64,000 bases of DNA, taken from the NCBI GenBank assembly GCA_036501025.1, contig DASYBB010000083.1:25725-89724 (forward strand), written 5' to 3'. The notes below the pieces were generated by a model, which made no database searches, had not been told where the DNA came from, and saw only the letters and a list, made by a program, of their open reading frames with translations. Positions 15,107 through 22,941 of this stretch are shown piece after piece (position 1 is the stretch's first letter; each line of letters opens with the position of its first letter). A program made the position numbers and the translations under genes. This DNA is from DASUBV01 sp036501025. GTDB lineage: Bacteria > Actinomycetota > Actinomycetes > Streptosporangiales > Streptosporangiaceae.

Positions 15107-16228
15107 ATGAGCGGTGAGTACCAGCCCACGCCCCGCGGCCGGATCCTCCTGGTGGAGGACGACCCGGACACGGCGCGTTTCATCACGCATGTCCTGGTCA
15201 GCCGCGGGGGCTTCGACGTCGAGCAGGCGCGCAGCCCGGCCGTCGCGCTGCCCCGGGTTGGCGCCGAGCACTGGGACCTGATCATCACCGATGTCGAGAT
15301 GCCCGACATGACCGGCATCGAGCTGCTGGAGACCGTCCGCGGCCAGGCTCCTGACCTGCCGGTCGTCGTCGTCACGGCGCACGTCACGGTGGACAACGCG
15401 GTCGGCGCGCTGCGCGGCCGGGCTGACGAGTTCCTGCGCAAGCCGCTTCTCCCCGATGCGCTCGTCCAGACCGTGACCGACGTGCTGGCCCGCAAGCGGG
15501 CGGCCCGCGAGACCGTCCTGGCCGTGGGCGCGCACCCCGACGACATCGAGATCGGCGCGGCCGGCACCCTGCTCGCGCACCGCGCCGCCGGCCACGAGAT
15601 CGCCATTCTCACCATGAGCCGCGGCGCCCGCGGCGGCCGCGACGACGCCCGGGCGGGCGAGTCGCGGGAGGCGGCGCGGCTGCTGGGCGCCGCCTTGTAC
15701 CTGGAGGACATGGAGGACACCCGGATCAGCGAGTCCGACCCGGCCATCGGCGCGATCAAGGCCGTCGTCGAGGCGGTCAAGCCCACCATGCTGTACACGC
15801 ACTCCATTCACGACGTCCACCAGGATCACCGCAACACCCATCTCGCCGCGATGGTCGCCGCCCGCGGGATCGGCTCGGTCTTGTGCTTTCAGTCCCCGTC
15901 GGCGACCGTCGACTTCCGGCCCGCGCGCTTCACCGACATCGAGGAGCAGATCGCCGGCAAGCTCGCCGTCATCCACGCCTTCGCCTCCCAGGCCGCCGTC
16001 CGCCACTACCTCGAGCCGGACCTGATCGAGGCCACGGCCCGGTACTGGTCCCGCTTCGGCCCCAGCCGGTACGCCGAGGCCTTCGAGGTCGTCCGCGACC
16101 AGGCCGCCGGCCCGGCCGGCCAGGCCACCGTCCGCTCTATATCCGAGCCAGCCGCATCCGCCGAATCAGCCGAGTCAGCCGAGTCAGCCGAATCCGCGAC
16201 GATCCTGGAGGTGGGCCATGCCTCGTGA
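15107..16228 (+). CDS. Receiver domain fused to PIG-L/LmbE deacetylase
   Basis: A 373-aa two-domain protein. Residues 10-128 are a response-regulator receiver domain with Asp62 (IITDVEMPD) and Lys112. Residues about 135-330 are a PIG-L-type zinc deacetylase with the motif HPDD (143-146, GAHPDDIEIG) and the second zinc site HDVHQDHRNTH (235-245). PIG-L enzymes remove N-acetyl groups from sugars, for example GlcNAc derivatives. The fusion suggests deacetylase activity tuned by phosphorylation of the receiver. The C-terminus has a Ser-Ala-Glu repeat tail. AAGGGAG precedes the ATG. The 3' end overlaps the ATP-grasp gene by 11 nt. The substrate is not known; the adjacent glycosyltransferase suggests a polysaccharide or glycolipid. 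Confidence 0.88.
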   Translation: MSGEYQPTPRGRILLVEDDPDTARFITHVLVSRGGFDVEQARSPAVALPRVGAEHWDLIITDVEMPDMTGIELLETVRGQAPDLPVVVVTAHVTVDNAVGALRGRADEFLRKPLLPDALVQTVTDVLARKRAARETVLAVGAHPDDIEIGAAGTLLAHRAAGHEIAILTMSRGARGGRDDARAGESREAARLLGAALYLEDMEDTRISESDPAIGAIKAVVEAVKPTMLYTHSIHDVHQDHRNTHLAAMVAARGIGSVLCFQSPSATVDFRPARFTDIEEQIAGKLAVIHAFASQAAVRHYLEPDLIEATARYWSRFGPSRYAEAFEVVRDQAAGPAGQATVRSISEPAASAESAESAESAESATILEVGHAS

Positions 16229-17222
16229 AGGACACGCCGACATCAGCGTGCTGGTCACCGGCGCGGGCGGCCCGGCCGCCATCGCCGTGCTCAAGTCACT
16301 GCGGGCCGACCCGTCCGTCCGGCTGATCGCCGCCGACATGGACGGCTGGGCCGCGGGCCTGTACCTGGTCCCGTCCGCCGACCGGGCCATCATCCCGGCC
16401 GGCGCGGCCCCCGGCTTCGCCACCGCCCTGCTGGCCCGCAGCCGGGACCTGGGCGCGGACGTCGTCATCCCGACCGTCGATGCCGAGCTGCAGCCGCTGG
16501 CCGCGGCACGGGAGGAGTTCGCGCAGGCGGGCATCGCGCTCATGCTGCCGCCCGCCCGGGCACTGGCCCTGACCCTGGACAAGCTGGCCCTGGCGCAGGT
16601 GTGCGAGGGTGCCGTCCGGGTCCCGCGGACCGAGCGCCTGGACGAGACCGTCGACCCCGGCTCGTGGACCTACCCGGTGATCGTCAAGCCGCGCACCGGC
16701 AGCGGCTCGCGCGACATCTCCACCGTCATGTCCCCGGACGAGCTGAAGGCCACGCTGAGCCTGACCGAGCCCGGCGCCGGCTTCCTGGTCCAGGAGTACC
16801 TGCCCGGCGAGGAGTACTCGATCGACGTCCTGTCCGACGCCGACGGCCGGGTCGTGGCCGGGGTGCCCAGGGTCCGGGCCCGGGTGGACTCGGGCGTCTC
16901 GGTGGCCGGCCGGACGATGCACGACTGCGAGCTCGAGCGGTTCGGCGCCACTGTGGCCGCCACGGTCGGCCTCACCTACATCTCCAACGTCCAGGTCCGC
17001 CGTGATCACGCCGGCGACCCGGCGCTGCTGGAAGTCAACCCGCGGGCGCCCGGCTCGCTGTCGCTCACGGTCGCCTCGGGCGTAGACATGCCGCGGCTGG
17101 CGCTGGCCGCCCTGCGCGGCAGCGTGCTGCCCGAGCACGTCGAGTTCTGCGAGAAGGCCATGGTCCGCTTCCTGGACGAGCGGTTCCTGGACCTGTCCGA
17201 GATCGCCGAGATGGCCGGCTGA
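16218..17222 (+). CDS. ATP-grasp enzyme (CarB-like)
   Basis: A 334-aa ATP-grasp protein. The N-terminal Rossmann-like part opens with SVLVTGAGGPAAIAVLKSLR. The central ATP-binding segment includes VIVKPRTGSGSRDIS (about 155-169) and LVQEYLPGEEYSIDVLSD (about 193-210), and the metal-binding strand is LLEVNPRAPG (about 270-279). ATP-grasp ligases form acyl-phosphate intermediates and join a carboxylate to an amine, thiol or similar group. In this operon it lies between a sugar deacetylase and a glycosyltransferase, so ligation to a freed amino group is an attractive guess, but the substrate is unknown. GGAGGTGG precedes the ATG. Confidence 0.85.
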   Translation: MPREGHADISVLVTGAGGPAAIAVLKSLRADPSVRLIAADMDGWAAGLYLVPSADRAIIPAGAAPGFATALLARSRDLGADVVIPTVDAELQPLAAAREEFAQAGIALMLPPARALALTLDKLALAQVCEGAVRVPRTERLDETVDPGSWTYPVIVKPRTGSGSRDISTVMSPDELKATLSLTEPGAGFLVQEYLPGEEYSIDVLSDADGRVVAGVPRVRARVDSGVSVAGRTMHDCELERFGATVAATVGLTYISNVQVRRDHAGDPALLEVNPRAPGSLSLTVASGVDMPRLALAALRGSVLPEHVEFCEKAMVRFLDERFLDLSEIAEMAG

Positions 17223-17228
17223 CGCTGC

Positions 17229-18722
17229 ATGACCGACCTGAAGTGGGCCCTGGCCGCCCTGGTCATCGTGGGCGCCGTGCCGCTGCTGGTGGCCAGCTAC
17301 CAATTCCTGCTGATCGGCCTGCACTTCCGGCGCGTGCACTATGACCGGTGCGCGCCGGTGTTCCCGCGCACCGCGATCCTCATTCCCGCCTGGAACGAGG
17401 CCGCCGTGATCGCCTCGTCCGTAGACCGGCTCATGCGCCTGGAGTACCCGCCGGAACGGCTGCGGGTCTTCGTCATCGACGACGCCAGCACCGACGAGAC
17501 CCCCGCCGTCGCCCGGGCCAAGGCTGCCGAGTACCCGGGCCGCGTGTTCCACCTGCGCCGGGAGGTCGGCGGCCAGGGCAAGGCGCACACGCTCAACCAC
17601 GGCCTGGCCGACGTCCTGGCCGACGACTGGATGCAGGCCGTGCTGATCATGGACTCCGACGTCATCTACGAGCCGGACTCGCTGCGGCTGATGGCCCGTC
17701 ACCTGGCCGACCCCGGCGTCGGGTCGGTGACCGCCTACATCAAGGAGGGCAGCCGGCCCGGCAACTACCTGACCCGGTTCATCGGCTACGAGTACATCAC
17801 CGCGCAGGCCGCCGCCCGGCGCAGCCAGAACGTGCTGGGCGCGATGGCCTGCCTGGCCGGCGGGGCGCAGCTGCACTCGCGGGCCAACATCGAGGCGGTC
17901 GGCGGCCAGATCGAGACCGGCTCCCTGGCCGAGGACACCATCACCACGTTCAAGACCCAGCTGCGCGGCGCCCGGGTGATCTTCGAGCCGCATGCCGTGG
18001 TGTGGGCCGAGGAGCCGGATGCCATCGCCGGCCTGTGGAAGCAGCGGCTGCGCTGGGCGCGGGGCAACCTCCAGGTCTCCCGGATGTTCGCGCGGGTGTG
18101 GTTCCGCCACAACCGCGGGCACCGGCTGGGCGGCGTGAGTTTCGGATTGTTCTGGTTCACCCTGCTGCTGCAGCCGGTCCTCATGATCGGCGCGTCCGCC
18201 GCGCTGATCACGCTGTTCTTCATCGACCGGTCGCTGGCCTGGCACGCATTCCACGCGCTGTGGATCACCAACGTCCTGACCTTTGTCTTCATCACGGTCC
18301 TCGCGCTGCTCATCGACCCCGGCACCGGCCGCCGGGTGTGGCGCGAGGCGATCTTCTTCCCCGGCGCGGTCAGCCTGGTGATCATGGCGGCCGCCATCGC
18401 GCCCGTCCCGCTGCGGTTCGTGGCCTACCACGGGCTGAGCCTGATCGGGGCCACCGCGCTGCGCGGCTACGGGGCCGAGATCGAGCTGTTCACCTACGCC
18501 TGGCTGGCCGGCTCGATGGCCATCGCCTACCTGGCCAAGGTGGCCGAGGTCCGGCTGCCCCGCCGGGTCGGGGCGGTGACCAGCGGGATCCTCGTCTACC
18601 TGGCCGGGTACGGCTCGCTGCTGTGCGCCGTGACGTTCGCCGCGTACGTCAAGGAACTGCGGCACGCGGACGCCTCCTGGGACAAGACGGAGAAGACCGG
18701 GAAGGTGGCGATCTCGGCATGA
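17229..18722 (+). CDS. Processive family 2 glycosyltransferase, membrane protein
   Basis: A 497-aa GT2 enzyme with one N-terminal membrane helix (about 4-26), a cytosolic catalytic domain and four or more C-terminal helices (about 300-480). Catalytic features are VIDDASTDET (about 80-89), the DxD-type IMDSDVIYEP (about 140-149), the GGAQLHSRANI acceptor loop and the QRLRWARG motif (QxxRW, about 272-279). These are typical of processive synthases such as hyaluronan, PNAG and cellulose synthases. It starts 6 nt after the ATP-grasp stop and overlaps the next 48-codon gene at its stop codon. Together with a PIG-L deacetylase and a mini membrane protein, this resembles the logic of PNAG-type exopolysaccharide loci. 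Confidence 0.9.
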   Translation: MTDLKWALAALVIVGAVPLLVASYQFLLIGLHFRRVHYDRCAPVFPRTAILIPAWNEAAVIASSVDRLMRLEYPPERLRVFVIDDASTDETPAVARAKAAEYPGRVFHLRREVGGQGKAHTLNHGLADVLADDWMQAVLIMDSDVIYEPDSLRLMARHLADPGVGSVTAYIKEGSRPGNYLTRFIGYEYITAQAAARRSQNVLGAMACLAGGAQLHSRANIEAVGGQIETGSLAEDTITTFKTQLRGARVIFEPHAVVWAEEPDAIAGLWKQRLRWARGNLQVSRMFARVWFRHNRGHRLGGVSFGLFWFTLLLQPVLMIGASAALITLFFIDRSLAWHAFHALWITNVLTFVFITVLALLIDPGTGRRVWREAIFFPGAVSLVIMAAAIAPVPLRFVAYHGLSLIGATALRGYGAEIELFTYAWLAGSMAIAYLAKVAEVRLPRRVGAVTSGILVYLAGYGSLLCAVTFAAYVKELRHADASWDKTEKTGKVAISA

Positions 18723-18865
18723 CGCCCCGGCCGGTGCCGCCGCCCCGCGCCTACGACGACGAGGTCGACGCCGCCTGCCGCTACGAGCGGGGGCTCGCGG
18801 TCAAGGCCCTGATCGCGCTGGCGATTGTCGCGGTGCTCATCGTGGCGCGCATCCTGTGGCTGTGA
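18719..18865 (+). CDS. Small single-pass membrane protein, 48 aa
   Basis: A 48-codon ORF that starts at the ATG of an ATGA overlap with the glycosyltransferase stop codon. It encodes a charged N-terminal half (Pro-rich, then YDDEVDAACRYERG) and a single hydrophobic helix at the C-terminus (ALIALAIVAVLIVARILWL). The tight overlap implies translational coupling to the synthase. Small membrane partners of processive glycosyltransferases are known (IcaD, PgaD), and this protein may be an analogue, although no sequence similarity is claimed. It is easily missed because longer antisense and out-of-frame ORFs cover it. Confidence 0.7.
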   Translation: MTPRPVPPPRAYDDEVDAACRYERGLAVKALIALAIVAVLIVARILWL

Positions 18866-18910
18866 GCGCTAATGTGAGGCATCCGGGGCGTCGTGAATGG
18901 GGATGGCAGC

Positions 18911-19600
18911 ATGTCGCAGGAATCACCGGAGGACACCCCCGGCTGGACCGGCGAAACCCGCGACGCCGGGCCGGGCCGGCCGGTCTGGCCGCAGGCCGAT
19001 CCGCACGGCCGGCCGCCGCAGTACGGCCCGCCCCCGCAGTACGGCCCGCCGCAGTACGGCCCGCCGCAGTACGGCCCGCAATACGGCAGTCAGCCCCAGT
19101 CCGGCCGCCCGTACGCCCCGCCGCCCGGTCCGGGGTACCCGCCGCCGGGCTACCCGCAGCCGGGCTACCAGCAGCCGGGCTACCAGCAGCCGGGCTACCA
19201 GCCCGTACCTGGGCCGGCGGGCGGCTGGCCGCCGCGGCCCGGCGTCCCGGTCTCCGACGACCGGACCTGGGCCATGCTGGGCTACCTGCTGACCTTCGTG
19301 GGCGGGTTCGTCGCGCCGCTGGTCGTCTACCTGGTCAAGAAGGACGTGTCGCCCTTCGTCCGGCACCACGCCGCCCAGGGCCTCAACCTGGCGCTCACCT
19401 GGGCGATCTACAGCATCGGCCTGTTCGTGCTGGCCGTTGTCGCCGCCGCGGTCAGCCATGGCCTGGGCTTGCTGCTGTTCCTGCTCTACTTCCCGCTCGG
19501 CATTGCCTTCTTCGTGTTCCTGATCGTGGCGGCCGTCGCGGCCAACCGGTTCGAGCTGTACCGGGTGCCGGCCTGGGCGTGCCTGCCGCTCGTGCACTAG
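18911..19600 (+). CDS. DUF4870 membrane protein with Pro/Gln/Tyr-rich N-terminus
   Basis: A 229-aa protein. The first 115 residues are low-complexity, with repeats such as QYGPPQYGPP and PGYQQPGYQQPGYQ, a form common on actinobacterial membrane proteins. Residues about 118-220 are a DUF4870/Tic20-like domain (RTWAMLGYLLTFVGGFVAPL, then VRHHAAQGLNLALTW) with three or four membrane helices. The function of DUF4870 proteins is unknown. ATG 18911 is preferred to a GTG 6 codons upstream. A TAATGT -10 element lies about 35 nt before it, so the gene probably has its own promoter although it follows the polysaccharide operon closely. Confidence 0.8.
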   Translation: MSQESPEDTPGWTGETRDAGPGRPVWPQADPHGRPPQYGPPPQYGPPQYGPPQYGPQYGSQPQSGRPYAPPPGPGYPPPGYPQPGYQQPGYQQPGYQPVPGPAGGWPPRPGVPVSDDRTWAMLGYLLTFVGGFVAPLVVYLVKKDVSPFVRHHAAQGLNLALTWAIYSIGLFVLAVVAAAVSHGLGLLLFLLYFPLGIAFFVFLIVAAVAANRFELYRVPAWACLPLVH

Positions 19601-19636
19601 ATCGGGGCAAGCCCGGCATTTCCCGCCCGCGTCCGC

Positions 19637-19651
19637 TAACGTGCCCCCATG
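19637..19651 (+). promoter_or_regulatory. Leaderless promoter of the 152-aa gene
   Basis: TAACGT at 19637-19642 is followed by six nt and the ATG at 19649. There is no ribosome binding site, so translation from a leaderless mRNA is likely. Confidence 0.6.
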
Positions 19652-20107
19652 CCGACCATCTGGCGTGCCACCTACGCTGACGCCCGCGGCCTGGAGGCAG
19701 TGAAGATCCTCGGCGACGGCGGCGCCTTCTCCGTGATCGTCCGCGGCGTCACCTTCGCCGGCCCCGACCTGGACTGCCTGCAGCCGTTAGCCGAACTGCC
19801 GGCCGGCAGCCCGTTCACGCTGAGCCAGGGTGCGCTGTGCGCCTGCACGCTGTCGTGGCGGATGAGCCTGCAGATCAGCGACGGCCGCGTCACCCAGCAG
19901 GCCATGATCCGGGGCGAGCTGGCCCTCGGCGACCCCGGCCCGGACGCGCGGCCGGACCGGTCCGTCGGGCTGCAGCTGTTCTATCCCGGGACCGAGCTGG
20001 CCACGACGCGGCCGCACGAGACCTTCGAGTCGGCCGTGGCCGATCTCCGCGAGCGGCTCGCGCCCGGCGTCGCCCTGGCCGGCCTGCCCGGCCCGCGGAC
20101 GGCCTGA
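19649..20107 (+). CDS. Hypothetical protein, DUF6304-like
   Basis: A 152-aa soluble protein (MPTIWRATYADARGLEAVKI at the start). The mixture of short beta strands and the segment LCACTLSWRMSLQISDGRV resembles the DUF6304 family of Streptomyces and relatives, recalled from memory and not verified. No catalytic motif or export signal is visible. Transcription appears leaderless. Its stop codon lies in the first unit of a 13-bp tandem repeat. It stands alone between the DUF4870 gene and a convergent epimerase, so context gives no functional clue. Confidence 0.65.
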   Translation: MPTIWRATYADARGLEAVKILGDGGAFSVIVRGVTFAGPDLDCLQPLAELPAGSPFTLSQGALCACTLSWRMSLQISDGRVTQQAMIRGELALGDPGPDARPDRSVGLQLFYPGTELATTRPHETFESAVADLRERLAPGVALAGLPGPRTA

Positions 20108-20152
20108 GCGGACGGCCTGAGCGGACGGCCTGAGCGGGCGGCCTGAGCGGGC
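20101..20152. repeat. 13-bp tandem repeat, four units
   Basis: Four units of GGCCTGAGCGGAC or GGCCTGAGCGGGC run directly from the stop codon of the preceding gene to just before the stop codon of the convergent epimerase gene. Each unit contains TGA in one frame. Simple slippage is the likely origin. Confidence 0.85.
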
Positions 20153-20159
20153 GGCCCGG

Positions 20160-21176
20160 CTAGCGCCCGCCCGCGACCGGGTCGCGCGCGGCCCAGGCGG
20201 CGAGCAGGTCCGCCTCGCGGGCCGCGTCGATGCCGGTCCCGGCCGGGACCGGGGTGGGCGATACCGCCTCGTGCGCGTGGATGTCGGCCACGCTCTGCGC
20301 CAGCGGCCGCGGCGCCAGCCCGGTCGCCCGGGCCGCGGCCGCGCTGGCCGCGCTGAGGCTGGCGTCATCCAGGCTCGCGCCCGGCCACAGCGGCAAGGTG
20401 GAGTCGTCCAGCCCCGCGGCCCGCAGGAACTCGCTGTCCACCCAGGTCAGCTGCGTCCCGGCGGGCGCGACCGCGGCGGCGATCGCCTCGAGCAGTGGCC
20501 CGAAGCCGAACGGCGGCTCCGGGCTGGCCGCGTGGAACGCGCCGGCCACCGACCCGTCCAGCAGGGCGAGCATCCAGCTGGCCAGGTCGCGGGCGTCGAT
20601 CACCTGGATGGGGTCGGCCGGGTCGCCGGGCGCCAGCACCCGGCCGCCGCGGGCCAGCCGCTCCACCCACCAGGTGAGCCGGTAGGTGTGGTCATGCGGG
20701 CCGATCACGTACGTCGGCCGGATGATCGTCGTGGCCGCCGCGCCGTAGGCGTCCAGTGCCGCGCGCTCGCACGCGACCTTGAGGCCGCCGTACGTGTCGT
20801 TGGTGACCTCCCGGACCGCGGGGCCGGGCGGCTCGGTCAGCGGCCAGTCCTCGCCGAAGCCGGCCGGGGCCGGCGTGCGGTAGGCCGACACGCTCGAGAT
20901 CAGCATGTGCCGGCCGCCGCGCCCGCCGAGCGCCGCGGCCAGCGCGGTGACCTGGCCGGGCAGGTACGCGCAGAAGTCGACGGTGGCGTCCCAGGTCCCG
21001 GCGGCCAGGGCGCTCAGGTCCTGATCGCGGTCCCCGGTCAGGTGGGCGGCGGCCGGGAAGAGCCCCGCCCCGGTCCGGCCGCGGTGAAAGACGGTGACCT
21101 CGTGGCCGCCGCTGAGCGCCGCCTGCACGAAGTGGCGGCCGATGAACTGGGTGCCGCCGATGGTCAGGATGCGCAC
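20160..21176 (-). CDS. NAD-dependent epimerase/dehydratase family protein
   Basis: A 338-aa extended short-chain dehydrogenase with a Rossmann N-terminus (RILTIGGTQFIGRHF; glycine motif GGTQFIG), the catalytic YGGLK (Tyr-x3-Lys, about residue 130) and the family's YVIGPHDHT stretch after it. Such proteins act on nucleotide sugars or isoflavonoid-like substrates; the short GGTxFxG motif is typical of the mRNA-binding/isoflavone-reductase-like subgroup. The GTG at 21176 is chosen because GGAGG lies 7 nt upstream; the longest frame begins six codons earlier, in front of that site. No operon partner is evident. Confidence 0.85.
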   Translation of the reverse strand: MRILTIGGTQFIGRHFVQAALSGGHEVTVFHRGRTGAGLFPAAAHLTGDRDQDLSALAAGTWDATVDFCAYLPGQVTALAAALGGRGGRHMLISSVSAYRTPAPAGFGEDWPLTEPPGPAVREVTNDTYGGLKVACERAALDAYGAAATTIIRPTYVIGPHDHTYRLTWWVERLARGGRVLAPGDPADPIQVIDARDLASWMLALLDGSVAGAFHAASPEPPFGFGPLLEAIAAAVAPAGTQLTWVDSEFLRAAGLDDSTLPLWPGASLDDASLSAASAAAARATGLAPRPLAQSVADIHAHEAVSPTPVPAGTGIDAAREADLLAAWAARDPVAGGR

Positions 21177-21330
21177 AGCGAAACCTCCGGTCACAAGCGG
21201 GCGACAAGCTCTCGTCCGAACGCTAGCCGATGTCGCGGCAGCCCTGCGCAGTTGCGTAACACGCGCCCCGTGAACCCCGCTGAGCCAACCCCCGGCGCCG
21301 CCGGCAGTGGCCCGGGGCCGTCGGCCGGCG

Positions 21331-22941
21331 CTAGCTGAGCTGGCGGGGCGCCTTGCCCTGGCCGTCGGAGATCTCGGCGATCCAGGACTCCGAGACGCGC
21401 AGGTCCATGCGGGTCTCGGTCAGCCGCCGGTCGTCGTCCCGGCCCGCCCTGGGCTCCGGAGCCGGCGCGGCCAGCCGCAGCGCGAGGGCCGGGCACATGT
21501 CGACCGCCTGCCGGGCCTCGCGCTCCAGCCACGGCGGCACGGGCATGTCGAGCGGCACCGGGTAGCCCTGCCGGTCCAGCTGGATCAGCTCCGGGACCAG
21601 GTGCGCGCACAGGCCGTGGCCGCGGCACCGGGTCCAGTCGATGGCCAGCTGGCGGCCGGTGTTCTCCGGGGCCGGCATCGGCAGCACGCCGCGGACCGGG
21701 CGGCCGCAGGTGCCCCGGAACAGGTGCGCGGTCAGGTCCTCGGTCAGCACGTCGAGAGCCGACATCACGAACCGGAACGTCCCGTCGGGGTGGGCGCACG
21801 CGCCCCGGCCGCGGACCGACGCGGCCGTCCGCCGGGCCGTGTCGAGGGCGTCCAGTCCGCCTGACCCGTCGGCCACCGACGCCAGCGACCGGGCCAGGCT
21901 GGGCAGGCCCAGCTTGCACGGCCCGCACTGGCCCGACGACTCTCCGGCCAGGTAGCTCACGACCCGCGACATCTCGCCGATGGCGCAGGTGCCCGAGCCC
22001 ACCGGCAGGATGATGCCGGCGCCGAGCGTGCCGCCGACCGAGGCCATGCCCGCCCGGCTGACCGGCACGTCGTAGGCCGCCTCGGACGGGATCCACATCC
22101 CGTGGTAGCCGCCGACCAGCACGCCGTCCTCGGGCGTGGCGCCGCACAGGTCGAGGACCTCGCCCAGCGGCACGCCCGCCGGGACCTCGACCACGGCCGG
22201 CCGGGTGACCGAGCCGCTGACCGACAGCAGGACGGTGCCCGGCTCGTCCGGGGTGCCGACCGAGGCGTAGTTGTCCGGCCCGAGCAGCGCCAGCACGGCG
22301 AGCTGGGCGTAGGTCTCGGCGTTGGACAGCATGGTGGGCCGGTTGTCGACGCCGCTCTCGCTGGCCCGGACCCGCCGCCCGCTGGGCAGCGAGATCTTGC
22401 CGTTGACCGCGTTGACCAGGGCGCTGGCCTCGCCGGAGACGAACCGCTCCGGGACCTGGATGACCACCACCATCTTCTTCAGGTCCGGCTCGGCGTTGGT
22501 CAGGGCGGTGACCCAGCGGGCCATGGTCCCGTCGCCGGACACGCCGATCACGATCTCCTTGGCCCGCAGCGCCCAGGCCACGACCAGGGCGCCGCCCAGC
22601 ACCAGGTACGGCGACTTGCGCAGCAGCATCCTGTCCTTGTAGCTGCCGGGCTCGCCCTCGGTCGCGTTGACGACCACGACGGGCGGCCGCTTGCGGGCCC
22701 GCACCGCCGCCGCCGTGGCCCGCAGCTTGCGGCCGACCGGGAACGCCGCGCCGCCCCGCCCGCGCAGGTCGACCCGCTCGGCCATGCCGATCAGCTCGTC
22801 GGCCGTCAGCCTGGGCAGCTTGCCGAAGATCGAGTGGTAGGCGGTCAGGTCGACGCGGTCCATCCGGTCCAGGCCCGCGGTGAGCCGGGCCTGGCCGATG
22901 CAGAGCGTCTCGGGGACCGGGGGCAGGGCCGACTCCGTCAT
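21331..22941 (-). CDS. NuoF-like NADH-binding protein fused to a ferredoxin
   Basis: A 536-aa redox protein. Residues about 50-400 resemble NuoF, the NADH/FMN-binding subunit of complex I: LRGRGGAAFPVGRKL (about 59-73), NATEGEPGSYKDR (about 91-103), and a Cys cluster SSGQCGPCKLG plus a later Cys in RGACAHP for one [4Fe-4S]. Residues about 430-490 carry a small ferredoxin-like motif (CRGHGLCAHLVPELI followed by CP). The start overlaps the stop of the upstream ferric-reductase-like gene by 4 nt (ATGA), so the two are co-translated. I infer a unit passing electrons from NADH through flavin and Fe-S centres to the membrane haem protein. NuoE and NuoG partners are absent. Confidence 0.87.
   Translation of the reverse strand: MTESALPPVPETLCIGQARLTAGLDRMDRVDLTAYHSIFGKLPRLTADELIGMAERVDLRGRGGAAFPVGRKLRATAAAVRARKRPPVVVVNATEGEPGSYKDRMLLRKSPYLVLGGALVVAWALRAKEIVIGVSGDGTMARWVTALTNAEPDLKKMVVVIQVPERFVSGEASALVNAVNGKISLPSGRRVRASESGVDNRPTMLSNAETYAQLAVLALLGPDNYASVGTPDEPGTVLLSVSGSVTRPAVVEVPAGVPLGEVLDLCGATPEDGVLVGGYHGMWIPSEAAYDVPVSRAGMASVGGTLGAGIILPVGSGTCAIGEMSRVVSYLAGESSGQCGPCKLGLPSLARSLASVADGSGGLDALDTARRTAASVRGRGACAHPDGTFRFVMSALDVLTEDLTAHLFRGTCGRPVRGVLPMPAPENTGRQLAIDWTRCRGHGLCAHLVPELIQLDRQGYPVPLDMPVPPWLEREARQAVDMCPALALRLAAPAPEPRAGRDDDRRLTETRMDLRVSESWIAEISDGQGKAPRQLS

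Noticed and set aside
16140..16200. Repeated TCAGCCGAG units as a possible CRISPR or regulatory repeat
   Set aside because: They lie inside the coding region and encode a Ser-Ala-Glu tail; there are no spacers.
15107..16228. Frameshift or assembly fusion as the origin of the receiver-PIG-L protein
   Set aside because: One continuous frame with consistent codon use, both domains complete, and a normal linker; no internal ribosome binding site and start that would suggest two genes.
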